Source: Pleurotus djamor
Lineage: Eukaryota > Basidiomycota > Agaricomycetes > Agaricales > Pleurotaceae
Reading direction: 5' to 3'
Assembly (NCBI GenBank): GCA_029747585.1
Contig: JAPEVF010000322.1
Coordinates: 1-50,118 of the forward strand
Length of the DNA: 50,118 bases
Part shown: positions 11,419 through 22,929 of the stretch, piece after piece
Layout of the letters: the number at the start of each line of letters is the position of its first letter
Position numbering within the stretch: position 1 is the stretch's first letter
The notes under the pieces: model-generated
The model's database searches: none
Told to the model about the DNA's origin: nothing
The model's input: only the letters and a program-made list of their open reading frames with translations
Translations under genes and position numbers: made by a program

Positions 11419-13173
11419 TCAAGCGCTGGATAGCAAGTACCCCGCCTGATACGAATAGGCCATACCAATCATCGAGAGGAAGACAAGAAGACTACTTGTG
11501 CCGAACATAGACCCCGACGATGACGTGCTGTTCTTCATGCTAGGCGGCGCCCACCACCGTATCTCCGACCACACTAAGGGCAAGAAAACAACAGAAGCTG
11601 TCCAAAACTACGAGGAAATGAGTATCTTGTGAATCTGAAAAATGGTGAGGAGACTTACCACAATGGCACTCTTTACGAGGAGAGCCGGATATTGATCCAG
11701 TCTGGGCGTGGCATAGACAGGCTTCTCACCAGCTCGACTGATATTGTGAGGATGGGTGAACATGACCCAGATAGAGTAGAAGGCCACCACGAAAAAGTGA
11801 CGCGCAAGGAGGACAGGTGATTCAGCAATTCTACGGCGAGAGTAAGTCATGAATCCTCGAGTATGGGAAAGAGACACGTACCCGGAGAGCAATGAGACTG
11901 GGCCAAGTATACAGTCACCACCGAGTTCAAAATACTTGAAACATCCGGTTCGTAGGACATCGAGGTTCTCGTCTAAAAAAACGTCAACATTTAAACTTAC
12001 ACAACCTATCCTCACATACCATCAGCACCAAAGAGATCATAAAGAGCAAAGCTTAGAATATTGACCGTCGACGAGAGAGGCTTCCGACTCCAATGCCATT
12101 TCTGTAGCAACCGTCGGACTTCAGGCCATTCTCCGAAATTGTCTATTTTCGAGAGCATGTTGCGTAGCAAGACAACGTCATGCAGAGCAACGGTCATACC
12201 CCCTCCAGTCAGGGGATGCCGCATGTTCCAAGCATCGCCAACAAGGATCACGCCAGCCTTGCTTTCCGATGAACCCTGTTTGACCGGAGGGAGGAAGGAA
12301 TTTGGCATGCGACGTAGACGGTCAGCATTGAGCGCGTTTTGGATGGGAATATGGAGAGACGTGGGGAGGTCGGGAAGAATTTCGTTGATAATGTGTGACT
12401 GGAGAAAAACGTAAACATCAAGTCGGTGAGGGGCAGGGACATGTGCGAACCTTCAAATCAGATGGGAGAGGCACTTTCACGTCAATGAGCATGCGGGTAT
12501 CGTGTTCAGAAATTTGGTATAATAGCACTGGCCCATTGCCCTTCCCCACCAATGAAACCGTGCCGTGTTCTGGCATTGGCAGCGTAGCGTCCTTGAGTAT
12601 TGTGCCAACAAAGTGGCTCTTCGTCGTTGGTTTCGCGCCCGCTGAACCCATAACCTGATTTCGGAAGTTCGAAGATCCACCGTCCGCGATGATAACCAAG
12701 TCCCCCAAAAATTCCGAAGGGGCGTCTGAGTCCTTCGTGCGAGCGCGTACACCAATGACCTTGCCATTGCCTTCGATGAGATCGGTGACAGTTGCTTCAA
12801 CGACGTCCACACCAGATGCGCGCTTTGCTGCAGCTCGTAGGGTCATGATAAAGCGTCCGTGGTGGAAACTCCTCCCTTCGTACCCTTCGGGATACGGTAT
12901 GCGCACCGACTTCCCGCTTTCGCAGACACAGTATCCTTGGACGGGTATAGCACCAATTCCCTCCAAGCAAGATTCCATCCCAAGTTCCTTCAGGGCGATG
13001 ACTCCTCCAGGCTGCAGCAGTTCGCCAACGATGCGGTCGGGTTCAGCAAGCGACCTTTCGAGTAAAGCGACGCGCAGGGGTGTCCGTCGAGGTATTGTCG
13101 AAAGTGCGTGAGCCATGGCCGAGCCAGCGATGCCAGCACCGACAATGACAACGTCGTATTGAGATTTGGCCAT
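11419..13173 (-). CDS. ERG1: Squalene epoxidase (squalene monooxygenase)
   Basis: FAD monooxygenase that converts squalene to 2,3-oxidosqualene with NADPH-P450 reductase, the first oxygen-requiring step of sterol synthesis, on ER or lipid droplets; target of terbinafine. Exons: 13173-12451, 12398-12020, 11972-11882, 11830-11659, 11607-11419; 517 aa, slightly longer than yeast Erg1. Motifs in order: YDVVIVGAGIAGSAMAHAL (dinucleotide binding), IVGELLQPGGVIAL, VIIADGGSSNFRNQV (DG motif), GDAWNMRHPLTGGGMTVAL (FAD GD motif). The last two exons give hydrophobic membrane-associated segments (HFFVVAFYSIWVMF and LLVFLSMIGMAYSY). The final exon carries a Ser-rich loop near KNSTSSSGS. A TATA box lies 41 nt before the start. 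Complete and intact. Confidence 0.96.
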
Positions 13174-13686
13174 TATTACGCGTGATGAGGAAAGGTACGA
13201 AGAAGAAAAGGACTTTTATACAAGCATTTGAAGGCTCGTCGAAAGGTTTATGCCAAACTTCAAATGGTACCACCTTCCATTTCTGGCAACTGGCAAATTC
13301 TTGAGCGCTTTCAGTCTGGGCTCCAGTCGCGACTGGAGCAGACCGCGAATCTACCTAGCCCAGTATCTCAAGCCTCGGGCCTTGCTCAACTACTTGCTAG
13401 CTCAATTAGAATGCCCTTCAAGCTTCAAGTTGTTTTTCCACTGGAGCAACCCTATGTATGCCGATCTTCTAGATTACTGTAAAATGGGGCCTACTACAAG
13501 GGAACCCCACATACGGTGAGCTAAACGGGGATGATGGCACGTACGACATGGGCCTCTGGCAAGTCCATGATAACATAGCGACGATATACTTAACATACAA
13601 TAACGTAGCACACTAACACACAAAATAACGAACAAAGACATATCTATCCAGGCTACAGTAGCCTCATTTTGTCTACCCACTCAAAA
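13174..13686. other. Intergenic, 513 bp
   Basis: Holds the ERG1 promoter on its left side and the VPS10 3' flank on the right. Nothing else recognisable besides the ERG1 TATA box. Confidence 0.5.
13214..13220 (-). promoter_or_regulatory. ERG1 TATA box
   Basis: Minus strand reads TTGTATAAAAGTCC; TATAAAA ends 41 nt before the ERG1 ATG and is followed by a pyrimidine-rich stretch. Confidence 0.55.
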
Positions 13687-16600
13687 TCAATCCTCGTCCT
13701 CAAACCTCAGAATCTGTGCATCTTCATCGATGGGGACGTTGCGGTATCCCCTCCGGTTGTTAAAGTTGACGCTAGAAGCCCCAATGCGCGAAGACACCCA
13801 CTCCCATGCAATGCCTGCGATCCCAATGAGGAACCACGGAACTGATGCCAAAGTATCCAAAACCCCCGATCCTTGACTGCGAGAAAGTCCGGCTCCATCT
13901 CCAGGGAGTCGGATCGTTCTGAGTTGGATAAATGAAAAGGCATTCCCCGTTAATAACTGTGTTTGAAGGGGGAGAGGAAGAGCAAAGAACGTACCCCCGA
14001 GCAAGGCCACTAGTGCGATAGAACCAATACGCCACTAACGCCGTGATTCCAAATGGCAGGCAGAACATAAATATCCAGAAGAGCCAACTGTGCCCACCCA
14101 AACCGAGACAAGGATGTTCCTTGCCACGATCGATCCGATTACCACCTTCACAAGTGGAGTATGGAATCTTGCGATATGGAGTACGCTCGAACCACGAACT
14201 GGCTCCATCTTTGCATTGTTCGTATTCATCAGCAGGAAGCGGTTCCGTGCCAAGAACGGGCACACATGTGTCGCTTTCATCTTTGACGAAATTGAACTCG
14301 CTGGATGATGAGAAGGAAGCGAGTGATGAGGGACCCGACAGAGAAGTGGTCCAAAAGTATGGGCTTACCACTCAAAGTCAACCTTGGAGCATTCGCACGT
14401 CATGACGACCTTGTCCTCCAATTTGGGCTGATCCCCGACTACACAATTAGCGTCACGACGGCGACGATGGTACAGTGTCTACAGTGTGGTCAACAATTAA
14501 AACGATCGTAGAGAGAAAAAATGAGACATACCTGGCGTCCGAATAAACAACGTTCAGGTCTTTCTTTGCTTGGACTCCAAAGTTCAAAGTCGTCTGTAGC
14601 TGGGTCTTCCAAGTCCAGTTTGCCTTTAGAAAGGGTGAGCTAAGGTCGGGTGGATCAAAGAAAACTGAACGTGCTGACATTTCTTCAGGGTAAGGGCGGA
14701 GAAATCGATCTGGACAGCATACGACTTGCGAACCCTGGGGAAGTCTCCGAACAGGATAAACCGCCGACTGGTATCAGACGGAACCGTGACAATCGACCGC
14801 ACTCTCATCTTCTCGTCAGTGAACTTATACTCTCTCCAAGTCTTCCCTTCGTCGGTACTGAACAGAACATGGTCTGTGGGTTCTTCATCGTTCGCCATGA
14901 TGAGTATAGAGCCAGAGTCCCCAAACTCCCATAGGTGAGCGTCCTTGTGGACTTCCTCCCAGGTGAAACCTGCATCACGACTAAGGAACGTATCGGAGTC
15001 AGTGTATCCAACTAGGTGCTCTCCAACGTTGCCGACAGCCATCACCAGTCCGACGATGGAGGGACTGCTGTATGTTGCACGTGGATCGGTGCGTTCCGTA
15101 TATCCGTGAACATGGAGGGCACAGGACTAGGAAAGGCGTGAGCATTGCTCGAGTAAGGCAGAGAGGAAAAACTCACAGTAGAAGAGCATTCGTAAGGTTT
15201 CCCCAAAGAATCCTTTGAAGGGGGAGTCAAGGTCGTCCAAGTACTACCTATTCAGATCCATCTCATATCAGCAACTAGACCATGGAACACCAAAACAAAA
15301 ACCTACCGTCATTATGGGTGATCTTACTCTGCAACAACTTCTTCCCCGAAACGCCAGCCTCTTTGGAGTTACCCACAGTGTTGATGAGGGCGATACCATC
15401 GAGGCCGATGAGCTTCTCGAAGTCAACGTAACCACGTTCATCTCGGTTGACGTTGTCGACAGCCAGTCCAAAGTAGGTTCCATTTGAGTTGGACTTAAGG
15501 ATACTGCCCCAATAGGGGCTGGGAGGCTCAGACATGGTCATGTGCAAGAACACAGAGTTTGTGCTAGATTCCAACACCGTATATGCCTAGATAGTGGAAA
15601 CATGTCAAGACCAAGTCAATGAGTACAACGACCGATGGGGAACGCACGTGTGTCTCTGGGTGCATATTCGGCGGGAAACGACCAGTGGCGAAGTTGATTC
15701 CATCCAGGGAGACTTGGAGTTCCAGCGTCCTTGATTCTGGCACCAACTACCTTGATAATCAGTATGCGAAGGCAAGTAAGGTGACGGCGACTTACAGCGG
15801 CGACGATAAGATACTCCGAGAATTTCGCAAAACCAACGACATGCTCAAACAACACAGTATTACGTGTGTAATGAGCAGCACCGCCAATCAACTGCATAGC
15901 ATTATCCGAGCTGAAGAACCTTTGGTTGCCTTTCTTGTCTTTATAACTTTCACAGAGGATCTGCGAGGGGTCGGTATGGAGCGCAGCATCCTTTGCCCAC
16001 GCACAATTCCTGACATATCGGTCGATGAGCTCCCATTTTCGGCCATGGTTCAAGCTGTAGTGTGCTTCAGCATGACAAGCTTTAGTGTCGCTTTCGCAAT
16101 CACGGTCGCCGACCCAAATGAGCTGATCAGTGCTCGGGTGGAAGCGAAGAACCTGGGCTCGGAAGGTATTGGGAGGATTCGGTGCATCGAGCTTGTTCCA
16201 TGATCTCCCGGTGTCGGTAGTGTAGTAGTAAGCCCTGGTGTTTGTGATGAGGTAGGCACGATCGTTAGAGTAAGTGTGGTGGTAGAAAGCGAGGAAGCGC
16301 TCTCCGGGGAATAGCTGAGACCAAGTGTAACCCTCGTTGCTGGATTGCCACATTGAGTGATCGGCCAGGCGAACAAGGATGGTCTGTCAAATACATGGTT
16401 AGTAATGTGAACGGTACGTGGGTTTGAAGCTCTTACATTTGAATTTTTGAAGTACGCATGTTGGACAATAGCAGCAGTGAACTCAAACTGCGACACCAAT
16501 CAGTCCAAAGCCGTATACATCGCTTTGACAAACTTACCGTCTGATGTCTAACTTCGCCCTCAGGAGGTTGTGCTGAAAATCGCGACTTAGCAGTGGTCTC

Positions 16601-19009
16601 TACGAGAGTCCGCAGACACTCACCTTGCGAGCATTTCTTATCGACTTTATCAGCCTTCTGAACGCCACCGCTACAAGTATTCCCAGGGATCTTCCTCCAA
16701 CCAGAGGAACCTTGGTAAACTTGATTGGGGTCTCCGAGGCAGACACCAGCGGGGATGGGCTCGGGACCTGCAGGTTCGCACTCTTTCCCGTTACGTATGA
16801 AGTTGTAATCACTGTTGGACACCATGGGCTAACAATGCTAACTGGCAATGATAGCGACGTACCATTCATAGTCAGTATCGGTACATTCACAGTTGTCATC
16901 GTGTTCAACAGGGTCAGTAAATTTGTCGCCAACGTAGCAATCAGCGTCGGGCTTGCGTCGTTTGTACCATTGCTGATGAAGGAGGCACATGTCAGCCGAA
17001 AGCCAGAGGGTATACAAAGCCACCGACCTGATGCCCCATGATGCATTGATTATCCTTATATCTAGCATACCACTTCTCAAAGTCACTCTCGCCACACTTC
17101 CTGCCTCTCGTAGAAGCGAAATCAAGAAAGACAACAACAAAACGGCCAACACCATCTTTTTGATCCTTTCGTGCAACTTGGCCGAGGAGCATGAACTTCT
17201 GGGAGGTAGAATCAGCGATGGTAGTGAGTGCCCGAGCGCGAAGTCTGAGACCGAAGTTGTATTCCTTCCTAAGGCGAAGTCAGCGGTGGATTGAGGGGAA
17301 GACGGATTAGTATTTACCATGTTTTACCAAGGTCGGTTGAGTATCTGACAAAGTCAATACCTTCTTCGTCGTTGACAACGACCAAGATGCTACCCGAGTC
17401 ACCGAACTCGTATTTATGGGCATCTTTCCTGATCATTTTCCACGTAAGGCCAGCATCCGTGCTCACGAAAGTATCGCAATCTTCGTATGACAATAAGTGC
17501 TTCCCAACCGAGCCAACACCCATGATGATCCCAGGTGCCGGGGAGGAGAATACTCGACCAAAGTTGTGCGCATTCGTCACGGAGTGGAGGTGGAGAGAGC
17601 AGTCCTCTGTGTCTGAAGGGTCGCAAGCAATTCGATTACCCTCGAAATCGGTGCTGGGCGCACGAAGAGGGTGCCATGAGCGACCATCATCAAAAGTGAT
17701 GACTGACTTGATCAGTTTCCTCGCGTGGCGACCCTCAACCTCTTCCGCGTTCGTAACCACGTTTGTAATCCCTACACCATCAACACCATAAACCTTCTCG
17801 TAGTCCACAAAGCCCATCTCATTGCGGTTCGTATTGGCCAAGCTTTCGACGAAGAATGTTCCGTTGGAGTTGCTGACGAAGAGGGTCCCGATGGCACCCT
17901 GGTCTTGCAACACGACATCGACTGCGAGTGAGTGAGTCATGGACTCGAGCATGGTGTACGCGTTTTCTCGGAGCTGTGCTGATGATGCGTGGGGGAACTC
18001 CGCTTTGGCCCACGTCTTGGTATCCACAGAGACATAGAGGTGCATCTCGGGGCCGTGCCCCGCAGTAGGATCCCGCAGCGCGACAACGGCGTACTTGGAA
18101 ACGATAGCCAGTGCTATGACTCCTCGAGCGTTCTTTCCAATGCCAAGGTCCTCAACTTTGTTCTCATTTTCGAAAAAGTCGGTGCTGGAGAATAAACGCG
18201 AAGACAGGGTAGACTGGCGCTTCACAGTTGCTGACGAGGTCTCGAAAGCAACACAGTATATGAGGTCCTTGTGAGCGTCGTGCTTGAATTCCTTGCTGCT
18301 GTGGGCGAACTGGCATCGGCTCGTGTCCTTCAAGAGCAGCTTCGCAGGCGAAGAGAAGGCGTCCTTGGTGTAGTAAGTCTACGTGGAGCTAGGTTGGCTC
18401 TGGGAAATCATAGATAAGCTTTGGGCAAAGACGCACCTCGTCGTGACAGAATGTAGACCATCCCCTCTTCTCGCAGACAGTCCCTTGGTAGAGAATGTAT
18501 TCGTCCTTTTCGTAATGAAATGATAAAGGCCTCGAAACCAATGCCGGAAAGGTTGGCATTTCAAACGATTGCCATGACTTGCCCCGGTCTGCTGTCCGGT
18601 AGTGTTTCTTCTCCTTCGTCAATATAAAAGCCTGTCGTACAGCCATGTAAGACAATTACCACAATTCCTGGGGGCGTACAGGACTTACATAGCGATTGTT
18701 TGTGGGATGCTGAACAACCATGGCTGCGTCACCTTTCGGAATGCCCTCAGCTTCCTTCCATGTTTTCCCCTCGTCCGGTGAGACATATACGACTCCGTCC
18801 ATCACGTCATGATAAATAGCAACCTAATATGTGGTCAGTACCGACATCCATATGGCACGCGTGATCATACTGACTTCGGTATCTTCGAAGAAGAACAGCG
18901 CAGCCGGGAGGTTTCGAAAGGAGGATATTTTGTGAGAAGGTTGCTGCGCCAGTACGGCACATGTACACCATAGCAGCGCCGCGAACGACGTCCAATGTCG
19001 TAGAATCAT
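13687..19009 (-). CDS. VPS10: VPS10/sortilin-type vacuolar sorting receptor
   Basis: Type I membrane receptor that carries soluble hydrolases such as carboxypeptidase Y from late Golgi to endosome/vacuole. Eighteen exons: 19009-18875, 18823-18689, 18631-18437, 18378-17318, 17268-17028, 16972-16863, 16811-16624, 16572-16538, 16487-16437, 16383-15796, 15746-15648, 15586-15307, 15247-15177, 15126-14679, 14623-14532, 14478-14369, 14300-13995, 13918-13687; 1458 aa. Signal peptide about 1-22. Two VPS10 domains (about 30-690 and 700-1345), each a beta-propeller with BNR/Asp-box repeats (DEGKTW, DRGKSW, DLGKTW, DEGKTW) ending in a Cys-rich 10CC module (ADCYVGDKF / ANCVVGDQ). Transmembrane helix about 1350-1375 ([19 protein letters not shown]). 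An acidic tail ending RFEDED carries sorting information in the family. Two very small exons (35 and 51 nt) lie between the domains. Confidence 0.96.
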
Positions 19010-20191
19010 TGTGGTGGTTGGGGAACACGTCGCACCGAGCGGCGTAGACTGTGGCCGAATTGGGAATTCATCTGACGTAAGCCAGCGCTTATGGCAGTCC
19101 GTCCATTAGCGCTCAACGCTTCCGTCGAATAAGTGAACAATTCTGTCGTATCGGCTATGAAATCACGGGGGACTGATACTTCTTGCATTTAGGGTTCTTT
19201 TCTTTATTTACGGCGCGAAATCGGATGCTTTGAGGCCAGTCATGCCTTCGGCCTCGCGGTGCTCATGACGACTCTGACGGCTTTACAAAAGTTCATTCAA
19301 TGGTGAGAACTTCTTTGACTGGTTGGTTCTGCATTCTTAGGTTCTCACTTAAGTATTCAGTCAGTATTCCAACAGAGACTCACTGGAGGGACTTTACATT
19401 GGTCAACAGACCGAGGCTGGCACCATCTTTTCCACTTTTGCCGACATGGTATGTCCATTCGTCCTGCTAGGGATACTTTACTTGCGATATGGACGGGACT
19501 GACTCCAGTGCTTCATTGTTTTGCGCAGGGCTGGTCCGTCGTCCCAGGTAGCCTTTTCCATGCTTTAGGACAAAGCTGCCTCGTATTGAGAGCCGAGACC
19601 AGTGGGCAATCACCTCATGGATCCCTGCGTACCCAATGCTCAGTATATCATGCTGTTGACCCTTCAAGCTCAAATTTGGGGTCATGGCAGCATCACCAAG
19701 TTCGCCGCACGGTTGAACGTGGGCTTCGTTCAACGCCGGCTCCAGACTCAGCCTGCTTTCAAGCGTCGTCTGCACCTTTGAAGGAATTGCCACCCATAGT
19801 GGGAGAAAAGTGATGCCCGCTATGGATTACCTCACGTGCTAGCTGTCGACCAGCATGACCAGTGTCGGACGTGTTTGAACTTTACACCGCCAGCCGCTTG
19901 ACCACCCCCTTGACCACACTCGTGCTCAAGAACACCGAAAAAGGGCCCCGAGCTACACAATCTGCTCGTTTTATGGCGAGACTGGTTTTCAACCACTCCA
20001 ACTCCTAGCCCCGGGCTGCACGTTGCTTCCGTGTTGCTTCTGAACTATCTATAGTCGCCTATCCACTGAACTTCGTCGCATGCTACATAACTTCTCGATA
20101 ACATATGCACTACCAACTTTGGGTATCTTTCCAACACGGTTAGTGATAAAACCAATGTCTGTCGCACTTTGGTCATATCTCAAGAGCAGCA
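19010..20191. other. Divergent intergenic region, 1182 bp
   Basis: Separates the minus-strand VPS10 gene from the plus-strand S28 peptidase and must hold both promoters. A 120-codon plus-strand frame (19451-19813) overlaps a minus-strand one; neither has known similarity or consistent codon pattern. No TATA box, RNA gene or repeat was identified. Confidence 0.45.
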
Positions 20192-22336
20192 ATGACCTTG
20201 TACACCTTCATTCTACTGGCTTGCCTTACCGTCGCCTCTTGGACTCTTCCAGATGACTCTATCGGTCTCCCCCAAATCGGATTCAGAGAGACTTTGGAGA
20301 GACTTGATCCAATCGATGCCCAGCATCTACGTCCAGATGGACCCCATTTTATCGATGTGAGCAGTTTCGGTCCCGGAGGATTGCAGTTGAGCTTAACGTT
20401 TGTTTCAAAGATGCCTATCGATCATTTCAACGCATCGACGACCTCAACCTTCAAAAATCGGTTTTGGATCAATTCTACCTATTTCAAGACAGGGGGGCCC
20501 GTGTTTCGTATGTTGCACGCTTCTTCGATGTAACTTGAATCAAATCCACACACCCGTCCAGTCTTTGACTCGGGCGAGCAGGATGCCGAGCCGCTGTTAC
20601 CGTATTATCTACAGGTTAGTGTGACGTCCTGACCTCGAACTCCCTTTTCCCTAACACTCTCGGTTTCTAGGAGTACCATGGTCTTTCAGCTACAATGCGA
20701 CTTGCAAAACGCTACCATGGGCTCGCCATCCTCTGGGAGCATCGGTTCTACGGTCAATCATTACCTTTTCCTGTCAACGTGAGTCAGCGGCCACCAATGC
20801 ATACATAACACTGAGTGACATATTTGACAGCAAAACACGACATCGGACCAATGGAAATTCCTAACAACCGAACAAGCCCTTGAAGATGTTATTTTCTTCG
20901 CGAATTCCTTTGGTTCTGCCTCAGCGAACAGCTCGGCGCTATCTCTGCCTGTTCATCCCTCTTCTACACCTTGGATCTGGTTGGGTGGCTCATACCCTGG
21001 TATACGTGGAGCCATGCTTCGGCTGCGGAACCCCGAGACTATCTTTGCAGCATGGGCTTCCTCTGCTCCAGTTCATGCGCAAGTGGACATGTCAAGCTAC
21101 TACATGGCTGCAGAAAGAAGTCTAACGAGAAATTGCTCAGCGGACTGGGTTGCTGTGACCAAGTAGAAAAACTCTCTATTTTCCATCGATCAATCGGACT
21201 TGACCAAACCTACAGATACGTTGATGGCATCCTCACTGGGGACAATGAAACACTCAAAGATGCGCTGAAAGTCGATCTGATGAACGCTCGGCTCAGTGGT
21301 CCTGGCCACTTTGTCTCCGGCAGCAACACTTCGAGCGCACAAATCAGTGACCTCGGCGCAGCTGGTGTATTGATGGATCCCCTTCGCTTCTATCAAGTTC
21401 GCTTCCATTCGTCCTATTTCGTTATCGTTGCCCTCATTTCGCTATATGACAGTACTACGGATTTAACGCCACCTTGCTCCCCTTCTGCAACCTTCTTGAA
21501 ACACAGAACTTCACATCTGCCGCCCATGAAGGTGGATTAGTGTCCGTTCTAGGCATTGAGTCCGCTTTTCGAGCTTTCCTGGTCGCTATCGCAGAGCTTG
21601 ACTACGATTCCGTACCTCGTGGTCGCGACGACCCTGTGACTGACCGTTCATGGATGTGGCAATACTGCTCTGAGTACGGTGAGATGCCACTTCGCAATCG
21701 TGCCTTGGCTTTTTCCAGGCGTTGAGACATGTCCCTAGGCTTCTACCAGCGGGGAGACTCTACCAATCCGCTATCTATTGAAACCTCACTGCGATCCCTG
21801 GCGTTATTTCAACAACAGTGTAATTCTGCATTCCCCAAAGGTCTGCCTCCGTCTCCCCAAGTACAGAATGTGAACAAATACGGTGGATGGAATATGAATC
21901 CCCCCAATACTCTCTTCACCAACGGAGAATGTGAGCACTGATCACGACATATCTTGATCTTTCCCTGACATAGACCCTAGTCGATCCCTGGAGAACACAG
22001 GGGCTCGCTTCGATAGAGGCCAACTCACCTCATCGAACAGCTTCAGTCGTCGTTCCTCGGTAAGTGTCTGCTACTCTCCATCTTCTATGCTCGCTAACTT
22101 TCGACGCTACTAGGTGCAACCAATCACCTCCCAATAACTCATTCTTCGGATTAACTTACGCCAACATGGTTCACGTCACGGACATGAGGGTCTTATTGAC
22201 ACCTGACGCCAACCACACCAACTTTCAGACCGTCGGCTTCTACAGTCCCGTTTCCCAAGAACCTTTCTACGCTGGCTTAGCCCTCTTTCAGCTTGCCCTT
22301 GACGAATGGCTGCCATGTTTCACGTCGGGCGCTTAG
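20192..22336 (+). CDS. Secreted S28 serine peptidase (prolyl carboxypeptidase-like)
   Basis: Peptidase family S28 (Pro-X carboxypeptidase / dipeptidyl peptidase II type), which trims proline-containing peptides; fungal members are often secreted and acid-active. Exons: 20192-20507, 20562-20614, 20671-20778, 20831-21162, 21216-21396, 21453-21678, 21739-21930, 21981-22059, 22114-22336; 569 aa. Signal peptide about 1-18 (LYTFILLACLTVASW). PIDHFN is the classic S28 N-terminal motif and WEHRFYGQS is also typical. Catalytic triad by motif: Ser213 in WLGGSYPG, Asp471 in NGEFDPW, His516 in NMVHVTDM. Many N-glycosylation sequons (NTT, NCS, NFT, NHT) fit secretion. Followed 594 bp later by another secreted hydrolase. 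Confidence 0.95.
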
Positions 22337-22929
22337 TATGTCTGCCTGTAACACGATTCCCAAGTTCGGCAAGGAAATTCAATGTGACTGTTCCGAAATC
22401 ATCGCTCGATTTTATTTCGTCCCGAGACTGCCTCAAATTATGACGACTATAGAGGACTTACTCCACAGGAGCGTGGGGTAATCATCGTTCCACTCTTGGC
22501 TTGGCTTCAAGCTTATACTTCATCAAATGATCATCATGGTCAACTCATCATGAGACGTGATGGCCTTGTACAGTACGTAGCTTTCCTGAGCTCGCGGCAA
22601 CCCAGCGAACCTCTCATTAGGATTCCCCTACAGCTACTTTCTTGCCAAGGAACGATATATTATACAACAGAACGCGTGTGCGTCGCCAGCGCGGAAGACT
22701 ATCCCCAAGCACCTACAACTTCACCACCCATGGAGCCTTTGAATGAGACAACTCTACTGCTGTTGCGTAAACACATGGCGTCTTGCATTGCACGCTGCGG
22801 ACGCATTTCTGAATGAGCACTGCTTTCGCTAAGCCGATCACCACCTGTGGAGTTTTGAGTGTAAGGCGGGGCAAGACTGTATATAAGTGGCCCTTCGGCG
22901 TTGGCTCTACACTTTCATTCTTTCACCGT
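22337..22929. other. Intergenic, 593 bp
   Basis: Promoter region of the downstream TAP-like hydrolase. Short frames at 22496-22816 are not supported as a gene. TATA box listed separately. Confidence 0.45.
22880..22887 (+). promoter_or_regulatory. TATA box of TAP-like hydrolase gene
   Basis: TATATAAG, 42 nt before the ATG at 22930; between them lies the pyrimidine-rich ttcattctttcacc just before the start. Confidence 0.6.

Noticed and set aside
19451..19813. 120-codon frame in the VPS10/S28 divergent promoter
   Set aside because: Overlapped by a minus-strand frame of similar size, no similarity, no conserved motif.
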